64,000 nt of DNA, from assembly GCA_960531495.1 (NCBI GenBank), contig OY482855.1, positions 2,232,001 to 2,296,000 on the forward strand, written 5' to 3'. A program made the translations under genes and the position numbers. The first letter of the stretch is position 1. Every line of letters begins with the position of its first letter. The notes under the pieces are model-generated. The model searched no databases. It was not told where the DNA came from and saw nothing but the letters and a program-made list of their open reading frames with translations. Source of the stretch: Zeus faber. Lineage: Eukaryota; Chordata; Actinopteri; Zeiformes; Zeidae. Shown here piece after piece: positions 8,900 through 21,323 of the stretch.

Positions 8900-11800
8900 A
8901 TGTATTTTTCGAGTTCTGATAATTTTCATCAAAGTCTACACGTGGGAAAAAACGCATTTTCAGCCGATTTTAACGTCGATTTGGCGGAACGGTTAAACGC
9001 TTCAGTCATTACTCTATGTGACAGTGTCAGACAGTTTAAATACAATGATAAACTAGTATGTGCTGCTAAAGTGTTGTTTGCCAACCAGTTTTAGGCCCAT
9101 ATAAAATGTATTTTTCGAGTTATGATCATTTTCCGAACTTTGGACCGTTTGCTGTCTAGCTGAATTAGAGAAACACCGAACCATTGTCTCTTTGTAGGCG
9201 CATGATTCAGAATACTGCAGCACAGCATAGAAATTTAATTAATATGATGAACTATTATGTGCTTCTTAAGTGTTTCTCACAGAGTTCTAGGCCTATCTAA
9301 CATGTATTTGTGGAGTTATGATCATTTTCAGAACTTTGGACGATTTGCTGTCGAGCTGAATTAGAGAAACACCGAACCATTGTCTCTTTGTAGGTGAATG
9401 ATTCAGAATGCTGCAGTACACCATATAACTTTAATTAATATGAGGAACAATTATTTTGCTTCTTAAGTCTTTCTCAAAGACAGTTTAAATACAATGATGA
9501 ACTAGTATGTGCTGCTTATGTCTTGTTTGTCAACCAGTTTTAGGCCCATATAAAATGTATTTTTCGAGTTCTGATAATTTTCATCAAAGTCTACACATGT
9601 GGGAAAAAACGCATTTTCAGCCGATTTAAACGTCGAAAAGGCGGATCGGTTAAACGCTTCAGCCATTACTCTGTGACAGTGTCAGACAGTTTAAATACAA
9701 TGATAAACTAGTATGTGCTACTAAAGTCTTGTTTGTCAACCAGTTTTAGGCCCATATAAAATGTATTTCTCGAGTTATGATCATTTTCATCAAAGTCTAC
9801 ACATGTGGGAAAAAACGCATTTTCAGCCGATTTAAACGTCGATTTGGCGGAACGGTTAAACGCTTCAGCCTTTACTATGTGACAGTGTCAGACAGTTTAA
9901 ATACAATGATAAACTAGTATGTGCTGCTAAAGTGTTGTTTTTCAAAAAGTTTTAGGCCCATTTAAAATGTATTTTTCGAGTTATGATCATGTTCAGAACT
10001 TTGGACGATTTGCTGTCTAGCTGAATTAGAGAAACACCGAACAATTGTCTCTTTGTAGGTGCATGATTTTGAATACTGCAGTACACCATATAACTTTAAT
10101 TAATATGAGGAACAATTATGTGCTTCTTAAGTCTTTCCTAAAGACAGTTTAAATACAATGATAAACTAGTATGTGCTGCTAAAGTCTTGTTTGTCAACCA
10201 GTTTTAGGCCCAAATAAAATGTGTTTTTCGAGTTCTGATAATTTTCATCAAAGTCTACACGTGAGAAAAAACGCATTTTCAGCCGATTTAAACGTCGAAA
10301 AGGCGAATCGGTTGAACGCTTCAGTCATTACTCTATGTGACAGTGTCAGAAAGTGTAAATACAATGATAAACTAGTATGTGCTGCTAATGTGTTGTTTGC
10401 CAACCAGTTTTAGGCCCATATAAAATGTATTTTTCGAGTTATGATCATTTTCTGAACTTTGGACCGTTTGCTGTCTAGCTGAATTAGAGAAACACCGAAC
10501 CATTGTCTCTTTGTAGGCGCATGATTTAGAATGCTGCAGTACACCATATAACTTTAATGAATATGAGGAACTATTATGTGCTTCTTAAGTCTTTCTCAAA
10601 GACAGTTTAAATACAATGATAAACTAGTATGTGCTGCTAAAGTCTTGTTTGTCAACCAGTTTTAGGCCCATATAAAATGTATTTTTCGAGTTCTGATAAT
10701 TTTCATCAAAGTCTACACATGTGGGAAAAAACGCATTTTCAGTCGATTTAAACGTCGAAAAGGCGAATCGGTTAAACGCTTAAGTCATTACTCCATGTGA
10801 CAGTGTCAGACAGTTTAAATACAATGATGAACTAGTATGTGCTGCTGAAGTGTTGTTTGTCAACCAGTTTTAGGCCCATATAAAATGTATTTTTCGAGTT
10901 ATGATCATTTTCAGAAATTTGGACGATTTGCTGTCTAGCTGAATTAGAGAAACACCGAACCATTGCCTCTTTGTAGGTGCATGATTTAGAATGCTGCAGT
11001 ACACCATATAACTTTAATTAATATGAGGAACAATTATGTGCTTCTTAAGTCTTTCGCAAAGACAGTTTAAATACAATGATAAACTAGTATGTGCTGCTAA
11101 AGTGTTGTTTGTCAACCAGTTTTAGGCCCATATAAAATGTATTTTTCGAGTTATGATAATTTTCATCAAAGTCTACACATGTGGGAAAAAACGCATTTTC
11201 AGCCGATTTAAACGTCGAAAAGGCGGATCGGTTAAACGCTTCAGCCATTACTCTGTGACAGTGTCAGACAGTTTAAATACTATGATAAACTAGTATGTGC
11301 TACTAAAGTCTTGTTTGTCAACCAGTTTTAGGCCCATATAAAATGTATTTTTCGAGTTCTGATAATTTTCATCAAAGTCTACACGTGGGAAAAAACGCAT
11401 TTTCAGCCGATTTTAACGTCGATTTGGCGGAACGGTTAAACGCTTCAGTCATTACTCTATGTGACAGTGTCAGACAGTTTAAATACAATGATAAACTAGT
11501 ATGTGCTGCTAAAGTGTTGTTTGCCAACCAGTTTTAGGCCCATATAAAATGTATTTTTCGAGTTATGATCATTTTCCGAACTTTGGACCGTTTGCTGTCT
11601 AGCTGAATTAGAGAAACACCGAACCATTGTCTCTTTGTAGGCGCATGATTCAGAATACTGCAGCACAGCATAGAAATTTAATTAATATGATGAACTATTA
11701 TGTGCTTCTTAAGTGTTTCTCACAGAGTTCTAGGCCTATCTAACATGTATTTGTGGAGTTATGATCATTTTCAGAACTTTGGACGATTTGCTGTCGAGCT

Positions 11801-14590
11801 GAATTAGAGAAACACCGAACCATTGTCTCTTTGTAGGTGAATGATTCAGAATGCTGCAGTACACCATATAACTTTAATTAATATGAGGAACAATTATTTT
11901 GCTTCTTAAGTCTTTCTCAAAGACAGTTTAAATACAATGATGAACTAGTATGTGCTGCTTATGTCTTGTTTGTCAACCAGTTTTAGGCCCATATAAAATG
12001 TATTTTTCGAGTTCTGATAATTTTCATCAAAGTCTACACATGTGGGAAAAAACGCATTTTCAGCCGATTTAAACGTCGAAAAGGCGGATCGGTTAAACGC
12101 TTCAGCCATTACTCTGTGACAGTGTCAGACAGTTTAAATACAATGATAAACTAGTATGTGCTACTAAAGTCTTGTTTGTCAACCAGTTTTAGGCCCATAT
12201 AAAATGTATTTCTCGAGTTATGATCATTTTCATCAAAGTCTACACATGTGGGAAAAAACGCATTTTCAGCCGATTTAAACGTCGATTTGGCGGAACGGTT
12301 AAACGCTTCAGCCTTTACTATGTGACAGTGTCAGACAGTTTAAATACAATGATAAACTAGTATGTGCTGCTAAAGTGTTGTTTTTCAAACAGTTTTAGGC
12401 CCATTTAAAATGTATTTTTCGAGTTATGATCATGTTCAGAACTTTGGACGATTTGCTGTCTAGCTGAATTAGAGAAACACCGAACAATTGTCTCTTTGTA
12501 GGTGCATGATTTTGAATACTGCAGTACACCATATAACTTTAATTAATATGAGGAACAATTATGTGCTTCTTAAGTCTTTCCTAAAGACAGTTTAAATACA
12601 ATGATAAACTAGTATGTGCTGCTAAAGTCTTGTTTGTCAACCAGTTTTAGGCCCAAATAAAATGTGTTTTTCGAGTTCTGATAATTTTCATCAAAGTCTA
12701 CACGTGAGAAAAAACGCATTTTCAGCCGATTTAAACGTCGAAAAGGCGAATCGGTTGAACGCTTCAGTCATTACTCTATGTGACAGTGTCAGAAAGTGTA
12801 AATACAATGATAAACTAGTATGTGCTGCTAATGTGTTGTTTGCCAACCAGTTTTAGGCCCATATAAAATGTATTTTTCGAGTTATGATCATTTTCCGAAC
12901 TTTGGACCGTTTGCTGTCTAGCTGAATTAGAGAAACACCGAACCATTGTCTCTTTGTAGGCGCATGATTTAGAATGCTGCAGTACACCATATAACTTTAA
13001 TGAATATGAGGAACTATTATGTGCTTCTTAAGTCTTTCTCAAAGACAGTTTAAATACAATGATAAACTAGTATGTGCTGCTAAAGTCTTGTTTGTCAACC
13101 AGTTTTAGGCCCATATAAAATGTATTTTTCGAGTTCTGATCATTTTCATCAAAGTCTACACATGTGGGAAAAAACGCATTTTCAGTCGATTTAAACGTCG
13201 AAAAGGCGAATCGGTTAAACGCTTAAGTCATTACTCCATGTGACAGTGTCAGACAGTTTAAATACAATGATGAACTAGTATGTGCTGCTAAAGTGTTGTT
13301 TGTCAACCAGTTTTAGGCCCATATAAAATGTATTTTTCGAGTTATGATCATTTTCAGAAATTTGGACGATTTGCTGTCTAGCTGAATTAGAGAAACACCG
13401 AACCATTGCCTCTTTGTAGGTGCATGATTTAGAATGCTGCAGTACACCATATAACTTTAATTAATATGAGGAACAATTATGTGCTTCTTAAGTCTTTCGC
13501 AAAGACAGTTTAAATACAATGATAAACTAGTATGTGCTGCTAAAGTGTTGTTTGTCAACCAGTTTTAGGCCCATATAAAATGTATTTTTCGAGTTATGAT
13601 AATTTTCATCAAAGTCTACACATGTGGGAAAAAACGCATTTTCAGCCGATTTAAACGTCGAAAAGGCGGATCGGTTAAACGCTTCAGCCATTACTCTGTG
13701 ACAGTGTCAGACAGTTTAAATACTATGATAAACTAGTATGTGCTACTAAAGTCTTGTTTGTCAACCAGTTTTAGGCCCATATAAAATGTATTTTTCGAGT
13801 TCTGATAATTTTCATCAAAGTCTACACGTGGGAAAAAACGCATTTTCAGCCGATTTTAACGTCGATTTGGCGGAACGGTTAAACGCTTCAGTCATTACTC
13901 TATGTGACAGTGTCAGACAGTTTAAATACAATGATAAACTAGTATGTGTGCTAAAGTGTTGTTTGCCAACCAGTTTTAGGCCCATATAAAATGTATTTTT
14001 CGAGTTATGATCATTTTCCGAACTTTGGACCGTTTGCTGTCTAGCTGAATTAGAGAAACACCGAACCATTGTCTCTTTGTAGGCGCATGATTCAGAATAC
14101 TGCAGCACAGCATAGAAATTTAATTAATATGATGAACTATTATGTGCTTCTTAAGTGTTTCTCACAGAGTTCTAGGCCTATCTAACATGTATTTGTGGAG
14201 TTATGATCATTTTTCGAACTTTGGACGATTTGCTGTCGAGCTGAATTAGAGAAACACCGAACCATTGTCTCTTTGTAGGTGAATGATTCAGAATGCTGCA
14301 GTACACCATATAACTTTAATTAATATGAGGAACAATTATTTTGCTTCTTAAGTCTTTCTCAAAGACAGTTTAAATACAATGATGAACTAGTATGTGCTGC
14401 TTATGTCTTGTTAGTCAACCAGTTTTAGGCCCATATAAAATGTATTTTTCGAGTTCTGATAATTTTCATCAAAGTCTACACATGTGGGAAAAAACGCATT
14501 TTCAGCCGATTTAAACGTCGAAAAGGCGGATCGGTTAAACGCTTCAGCCATTACTCTGTGACAGTGTCAGACAGTTTAAATACAATGATA
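8900..14590 (+). repeat. 2443-bp higher-order repeat, about 2.3 copies
   Basis: Copies start at 8900, 11343 and 13786. The third copy breaks off around 14590, where the following A unit is of another subtype. The first two copies differ at very few positions that I could see, for example one base at 10696/13139 and at 9951/12394. The third copy has a 2-bp deletion in its first A unit (tatgtgtgctaaag near 13946). The 1067-bp unit is nested at the start of each copy. Confidence 0.85.
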
Positions 14591-15724
14591 AACTAGTATG
14601 TGCTGCTAAAGTCTTGTTTGTCAACCAGTTTTAGGCCCATATAAAATGTATTTTTCGAGTTCTGATCATTTTCATCAAAGTCTACACATGTGGGAAAAAA
14701 CGCATTTTCAGTCGATTTAAACGTCGAAAAGGCGAATCGGTTAAACGCTTCAGTCATTACTCCATGTGACAGTGTCAGACAGTTTAAATACAATGATGAA
14801 CTAGTATGTGCTGCTAAAGTGTTGTTTGTCAACCAGTTTTAGGCCCATATAAAATGTATTTTTCGAGTTATGATCATTTTCCGAACTTTGGACCGTTTGC
14901 TGTCTAGCTGAATTAGAGAAACACCGAACCATTGTCTCTTTGTAGGCGCATGATTCAGAATACTGCAGTACAGCATAGAAATTTAATTAATATGATGAAC
15001 TATTATGTGCTTCTTAAGTGTTTCTCACAGAGTTCTAGGCCCATCTAACATGTATTTGTGGAGTTATGATCATTTTCAGAACTTTGGACGATTTGCTGTC
15101 GAGCTGAATTAGAGAAACACCGAACCATTGTCTCTTTGTAGGTGAATGATTCAGAATGCTGCAGTACACCATATAACTTTAATTAATATGAGGAACAATT
15201 ATTTTGCTTCTTAAGTCTTTCTCAAAGACAGTTTAAATACAATGATGAACTAGTATGTGCTGCTTATGTCTTGTTTGTCAACCAGTTTTAGGCCCATATA
15301 AAATGTATTTTTCGAGTTCTGATAATTTTCATCAAAGTCTACACATTTGGGAAAAAATGCATTTCAGCTGATTTTAACGTCGATTTGGTGGAACGGTTAA
15401 ACGCTTCAGTCATTACTCTATGTGACAGTGTCAGACAGTTTAAATACAATGATAAACTAGTATGTGCTGCTAAAGTGTTGTTTGTCAGCCAGTTTTAGGC
15501 CCTTATAAAATGTATTTTTCGAGTTATGATCATTTTCAGAACGTTGGACGATTTGCTGTCGAGCTGAATTAGAGAAACACCGAACCATTGTCTCTTTGTA
15601 GGTGAATGATTCAGAATGCTGCAGTACAGCATAGAAATTTAATTAATATGATGAACTATTATGTGCTTCTTAAGTGTTTCTCACAGAGTTCTAGGCCCAT
15701 CTAACATGTATTTGTGGAGTTATG
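14591..15724 (+). repeat. A/B satellite without a clean higher-order period
   Basis: A mixture of A, B and B/A units, including an A unit with ttggtggaacgg and acacatttgggaaaaaatgc that is less like its neighbours. It separates the 2443-bp domain from the 860-bp domain. Confidence 0.7.
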
Positions 15725-17525
15725 ATCATATTCAGAACTTTGGACGATTTGCTGTCTAGCTGAATTAGAGAAACACCGAACAATTGTTTCTTTGTAGGTG
15801 CATGATTCAGTATACTGCAGTACAGCATAGAAATTTAATTAATATGATGAACTATTATGTGCTTCTTAAGTGTTTCTCACAGAGTTCTAGGCCCATCTAA
15901 CATGTATTTGTGGAGTTATGATCATATTCAGAACTTTGGACGATTTGCTGTCGAGCTGAATTAGAGAAACACCGAACCATTGTCTCTTTGTAGGTGAATG
16001 ATTCAGAATGCTGCAGTACACCATATAACTTTAATTAATATGAGGAACAATTATTTTGCTTCTTAAGTCTTTCTCAAAGACAGTTTAAATACAATGATAA
16101 ACTAGTATGTGCAGCTAAAGTCTTGTTTGTCAACCAGTTTTAGGCCCATATAAAATGTATTTTTCGAGTTCTGATAATTTTCATCAATGTCTACACGTGG
16201 GAAAAAACGCATTTTCAGTCGATTTAAACGTCGATTTGGCGGAACGGTTAAACGCTTCAATCATTACTCTATGTGACAGTGTCAGACAGTTTAAATACAA
16301 TGATCAACTAGTATGTGCTGCTAAAGTGTTGTTTGTCAAACAGTTTTAGGCCCATATAAAATGTATTTTTCGAGTTCTGATAATTTTCATCAAAGTCTAC
16401 ACGTGGGAAAAAACGCATTTTCAGCCGATTTTAACGTCGATTTGGCGGAACGGTTAAACGCTTCAGTCATTACTCTATGTGACAGTGTCAGACAGTTTAA
16501 ATACAATGATAAACTAGTATGTGCTGCTAAAGTGTTGGTGTCAAACAGTTTTAGGTCCATATAAAATGTATTTTTCGAGTTATGATCATTTTCAGAACTT
16601 TGGACGATTTGCTGTCTAGCTGAATTAGAGAAACACCGAACAATTGTCTCTTTGTAGGTGCATGATTCAGTATACTGCAGTACAGCATAGAAATTTAATT
16701 AATATGATGAACTATTATGTGCTTCTTAAGTGTTTCTCACAGAGTTCTAGGCCCATCTAACATGTATTTGTGGAGTTATGATCATATTCAGAACTTTGGA
16801 CGATTTGCTGTCGAGCTGAATTAGAGAAACACCGAACCATTGTCTCTTTGTAGGTGAATGATTCAGAATGCTGCAGTACACCATATAACTTTAATTAATA
16901 TGAGGAACAATTATTTTGCTTCTTAAGTCTTTCTCAAAGACAGTTTAAATACAATGATAAACTAGTATGTGCAGCTAAAGTCTTGTTTGTCAACCAGTTT
17001 TAGGCCCATATAAAATGTATTTTTCGAGTTCTGATAATTTTCATCAATGTCTACACGTGGGAAAAAACGCATTTTCAGTCGATTTAAACGTCGATTTGGC
17101 GGAACGGTTAAACGCTTCAATCATTACTCTATGTGACAGTGTCAGACAGTTTAAATACAATGATCAACTAGTATGTGCTGCTAAAGTGTTGTTTGTCAAA
17201 CAGTTTTAGGCCCATATAAAATGTATTTTTCGAGTTCTGATAATTTTCATCAAAGTCTACACGTGGGAAAAAACGCATTTTCAGCCGATTTTAACGTCGA
17301 TTTGGCGGAACGGTTAAACGCTTCAGTCATTACTCTATGTGACAGTGTCAGACAGTTTAAATACAATGATAAACTAGTATGTGCTGCTAAAGTGTTGGTG
17401 TCAAACAGTTTTAGGTCCATATAAAATGTATTTTTCGAGTTATGATCATTTTCAGAACTTTGGACGATTTGCTGTCTAGCTGAATTAGAGAAACACCGAA
17501 CAATTGTCTCTTTGTAGGTGCATGA
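15725..17525 (+). repeat. 860-bp higher-order repeat, two copies
   Basis: The two A units at 16155 and 16361 recur at 17015 and 17221 with the same private differences (acaatgatcaactag, and gttggtgtcaaacag with a deletion). The spacing is 860 bases. The flanking B and B/A units repeat with them. Confidence 0.85.
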
Positions 17526-17677
17526 TTTTGAATGCTGCAGTCCACCATATAACTTTAATTAATATGAGGAACAATTATGTGCTTCTTAAGCCTTTCTCAA
17601 AGACAGTTTAAATACAATGATAAACTAGTATGTGCAGCTAAAGTCTTGTTTGTCAACCAGTTTTAGGCCCATATAAA

Positions 17678-20600
17678 ATGTATTTTTCGAGTTCTGATAA
17701 TTTTCATCAATGTCTACACGTGGGAAAAAACGCATTTTCAGTCGATTTAAACGTCGATTTGGCGGAACTTTTAAACGCTTCAGTCATTACTCTATGTGAC
17801 AGTGTCAGTCAGTTTAAATACAATGATGAACTAGTATGTGCTGCTAAAGTCTTGTTTGTCAACCAGTTTTAGGCCCATATAAAATGTATTTTTCGAGTTC
17901 AGATAATTTTCATCAAAGTCTACACGTGGGAAAAAACGCATTTTCAGTCGATTTAAACGTCGATTTGGCGGAACGGTTAAACACTTCAGTCATTACTCTA
18001 TGTGACAGTGTCAGACAGTTTAAATACAATGATAAACTAGTATGTGCTGCTAAAGTCTTGTTTGTCAACCAGTTTTAGGCCCAAATAAAATGTATTTTTC
18101 GAGTTCTGATAATTTTCATCAAAGTCTACACGTGAGAAAAAACGCATTTTCAGCCGATTTAAACGTCGAAAAGGCGAATCGGTTGAACGCTTCAGTCATT
18201 ACTCTATGTGACAGTGTCAGAAAGTGTAAATACAATGATAAACTAGTATGTGCTGCTAATGTGTTGTTTGCCAACCAGTTTTAGGCCCATTTAAAATGTA
18301 TTTTTCGAGTTATGATCATTTTCCGAACTTTGGACCGTTTGCTGTCTAGCTGAATTAGAGAAACACCGAACCATTGTCTCTTTGTAGGCGCATGATTTAG
18401 AATGCTGCAGTACACCATATAACTTTAATGAATATGAGGAACTATTATGTGCTTCTTAAGTCTTTCTCAAAGACAGTTTAAATACAATGATAAACTAGTA
18501 TGTGCTGCTAAAGTCTTGTTTGTCAACCAGTTTTAGGCCCATATAAAATGTATTTTTCGAGTTCTGATCATTTTCATCAAAGTCTACACATGTGGGAAAA
18601 AACGCATTTTCAGTCGATTTAAACGTCGAAAAGGCGAATCGGTTAAACGCTTCAGTCATTACTCCAAGTGACAGTGTCAGACAGTTTAAATACAATGATG
18701 AACTAGTATGTGCTGCTAAAGTGTTGTTTGTCAACCAGTTTTAGGCCCATATAAAATGTATTTTTCGAGTTCTGATAATTTTCATCAAAGTCTACACGTG
18801 GGAAAAAACGCATTTTCAGCCGATTTAAACGTCGATTTGGCGGAACGGTTAAACGCTTCAGTCATTACTCTATGTGACAGTGTCAGACAGTTTAAATACA
18901 ATGATAAACTAGTATGTGCAGCTAAAGTCTTGTTTGTCAACCAGTTTTAGGCCCATATAAAATGTATTTTTCGAGTTCTGATAATTTTCATCAATGTCTA
19001 CACGTGGGAAAAAACGCATTTTCAGTCGATTTAAACGTCGATTTGGCGGAACGGTTAAACGCTTCAGTCATTACTCTATGTGACAGTGTCAGTCAGTTTA
19101 AATACAATGATGAACTAGTATGTGCTGCTAAAGTCTTGTTTGTCAACCAGTTTTAGGCCCATATAAAATGTATTTTTCGAGTTCAGATAATTTTCATCAA
19201 AGTCTACACGTGGGAAAAAACGCATTTTCAGTCGATTTAAACGTCGATTTGGCGGAACGGTTAAACACTTCAGTCATTACTCTATGTGACAGTGTCAGAC
19301 AGTTTAAATACAATGATAAACTAGTATGTGCTGCTAAAGTCTTGTTTGTCAACCAGTTTTAGGCCCAAATAAAATGTATTTTTCGAGTTCTGATAATTTT
19401 CATCAAAGTCTACACGTGAGAAAAAACGCATTTTCAGCCGATTTAAACGTCGAAAAGGCGAATCGGTTGAACGCTTCAGTCATTACTCTATGTGACAGTG
19501 TCAGAAAGTGTAAATACAATGATAAACTAGTATGTGCTGCTAATGTGTTGTTTGCCAACCAGTTTTAGGCCCATATAAAATGTATTTTTCGAGTTATGAT
19601 CATTTTCCGAACTTTGGACCGTTTGCTGTCTAGCTGAATTAGAGAAACACCGAACCATTGTCTCTTTGTAGGCGCATGATTTTGAATGCTGCAGTACACC
19701 ATATAACTTTAATGAATATGAGGAACTATTATGTGCTTCTTAAGTCTTTCTCAAAGACAGTTTAAATACAATGATAAACTAGTATGTGCTGCTAAAGTCT
19801 TGTTTGTCAACCAGTTTTAGGCCCATATAAAATGTATTTTTCGAGTTCTGATCATTTTCATCAAAGTCTACACAGGTGGGAAAAAACGCATTTTCAGTCG
19901 ATTTAAACGTCGAAAAGGCGAATCGGTTAAACGCTTCAGTCATTACTCCAAGTGACAGTGTCAGACAGTTTAAATACAATGATGAACTAGTATGTGCTGC
20001 TAAAGTGTTGTTTGTCAACCAGTTTTAGGCCCATATAAAATGTATTTTTCGAGTTCTGATAATTTTCATCAAAGTCTACACGTGGGAAAAAACGCATTTT
20101 CAGCCGATTTAAACGTCGATTTGGCGGAACGGTTAAACGCTTCAGTCATTACTCTATGTGACAGTGTCAGACAGTTTAAATACAATGATAAACTAGTATG
20201 TGCAGCTAAAGTCTTGTTTGTCAACCAGTTTTAGGCCCATATAAAATGTATTTTTCGAGTTCTGATAATTTTCATCAATGTCTACACGTGGGAAAAAACG
20301 CATTTTCAGTCGATTTAAACGTCGATTTGGCGGAACGGTTAAACGCTTCAGTCATTACTCTATGTGACAGTGTCAGTCAGTTTAAATACAATGATGAACT
20401 AGTATGTGCTGCTAAAGTCTTGTTTGTCAACCAGTTTTAGGCCCATATAAAATGTATTTTTCGAGTTCAGATAATTTTCATCAAAGTCTACACGTGGGAA
20501 AAAACGCATTTTCAGTCGATTTAAACGTCGATTTGGCGGAACGGTTAAACACTTCAGTCATTACTCTATGTGACAGTGTCAGACAGTTTAAATACAATGA

Positions 20601-21323
20601 TAAACTAGTATGTGCTGCTAAAGTCTTGTTTGTCAACCAGTTTTAGGCCCAAATAAAATGTATTTTTCGAGTTCTGATAATTTTCATCAAAGTCTACACG
20701 TGAGAAAAAACGCATTTTCAGCCGATTTAAACGTCGAAAAGGCGAATCGGTTGAACGCTTCAGTCATTACTCTATGTGACAGTGTCAGAAAGTGTAAATA
20801 CAATGATAAACTAGTATGTGCTGCTAATGTGTTGTTTGCCAACCAGTTTTAGGCCCATATAAAATGTATTTTTCGAGTTATGATCATTTTCCGAACTTTG
20901 GACCGTTTGCTGTCTAGCTGAATTAGAGAAACACCGAACCATTGTCTCTTTGTAGGCGCATGATTTAGAATGCTGCAGTACACCATATAACTTTAATGAA
21001 TATGAGGAACTATTATGTGCTTCTTAAGTCTTTCTCAAAGACAGTTTAAATACAATGATAAACTAGTATGTGCTGCTAAAGTCTTGTTTGTCAACCAGTT
21101 TTAGGCCCATATAAAATGTATTTTTCGAGTTCTGATCATTTTCATCAAAGTCTACACATGTGGGAAAAAACGCATTTTCAGTCGATTTAAACGTCGAAAA
21201 GGCGAATCGGTTAAACGCTTCAGTCATTACTCCATGTGACAGTGTCAGACAGTTTAAATACAATGATGAACTAGTATGTGCTGCTAAAGTGTTGTTTGTC
21301 AACCAGTTTTAGGCCCATATAAA
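17678..21323 (+). repeat. 1284-bp higher-order repeat, about 2.8 copies
   Basis: A units at 17678, 17884 and 18090 recur at 18962, 19168 and 19374 and again at 20246, 20452 and 20658. Each full unit is four A, one B/A (about 252) and one A of about 208 bp. Copies share private variants such as gttcagataatttt and aaacacttcag. The copies carry only isolated differences, for example aacttttaaacgc near 17766 and acacaggtggg near 19871. Confidence 0.9.

Larger units (their letters stand above)
7833..9966 (+). repeat. 1067-bp higher-order repeat, two copies
   Basis: Copies start at 7833 and 8900. Each is A, B, B/A, A, A (206+196+253+206+206). They differ at isolated positions (for example ctcttagtagg against ctctttgtagg) and diverge near the end of the last A unit, around 8850 and 9920. 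Confidence 0.85.
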
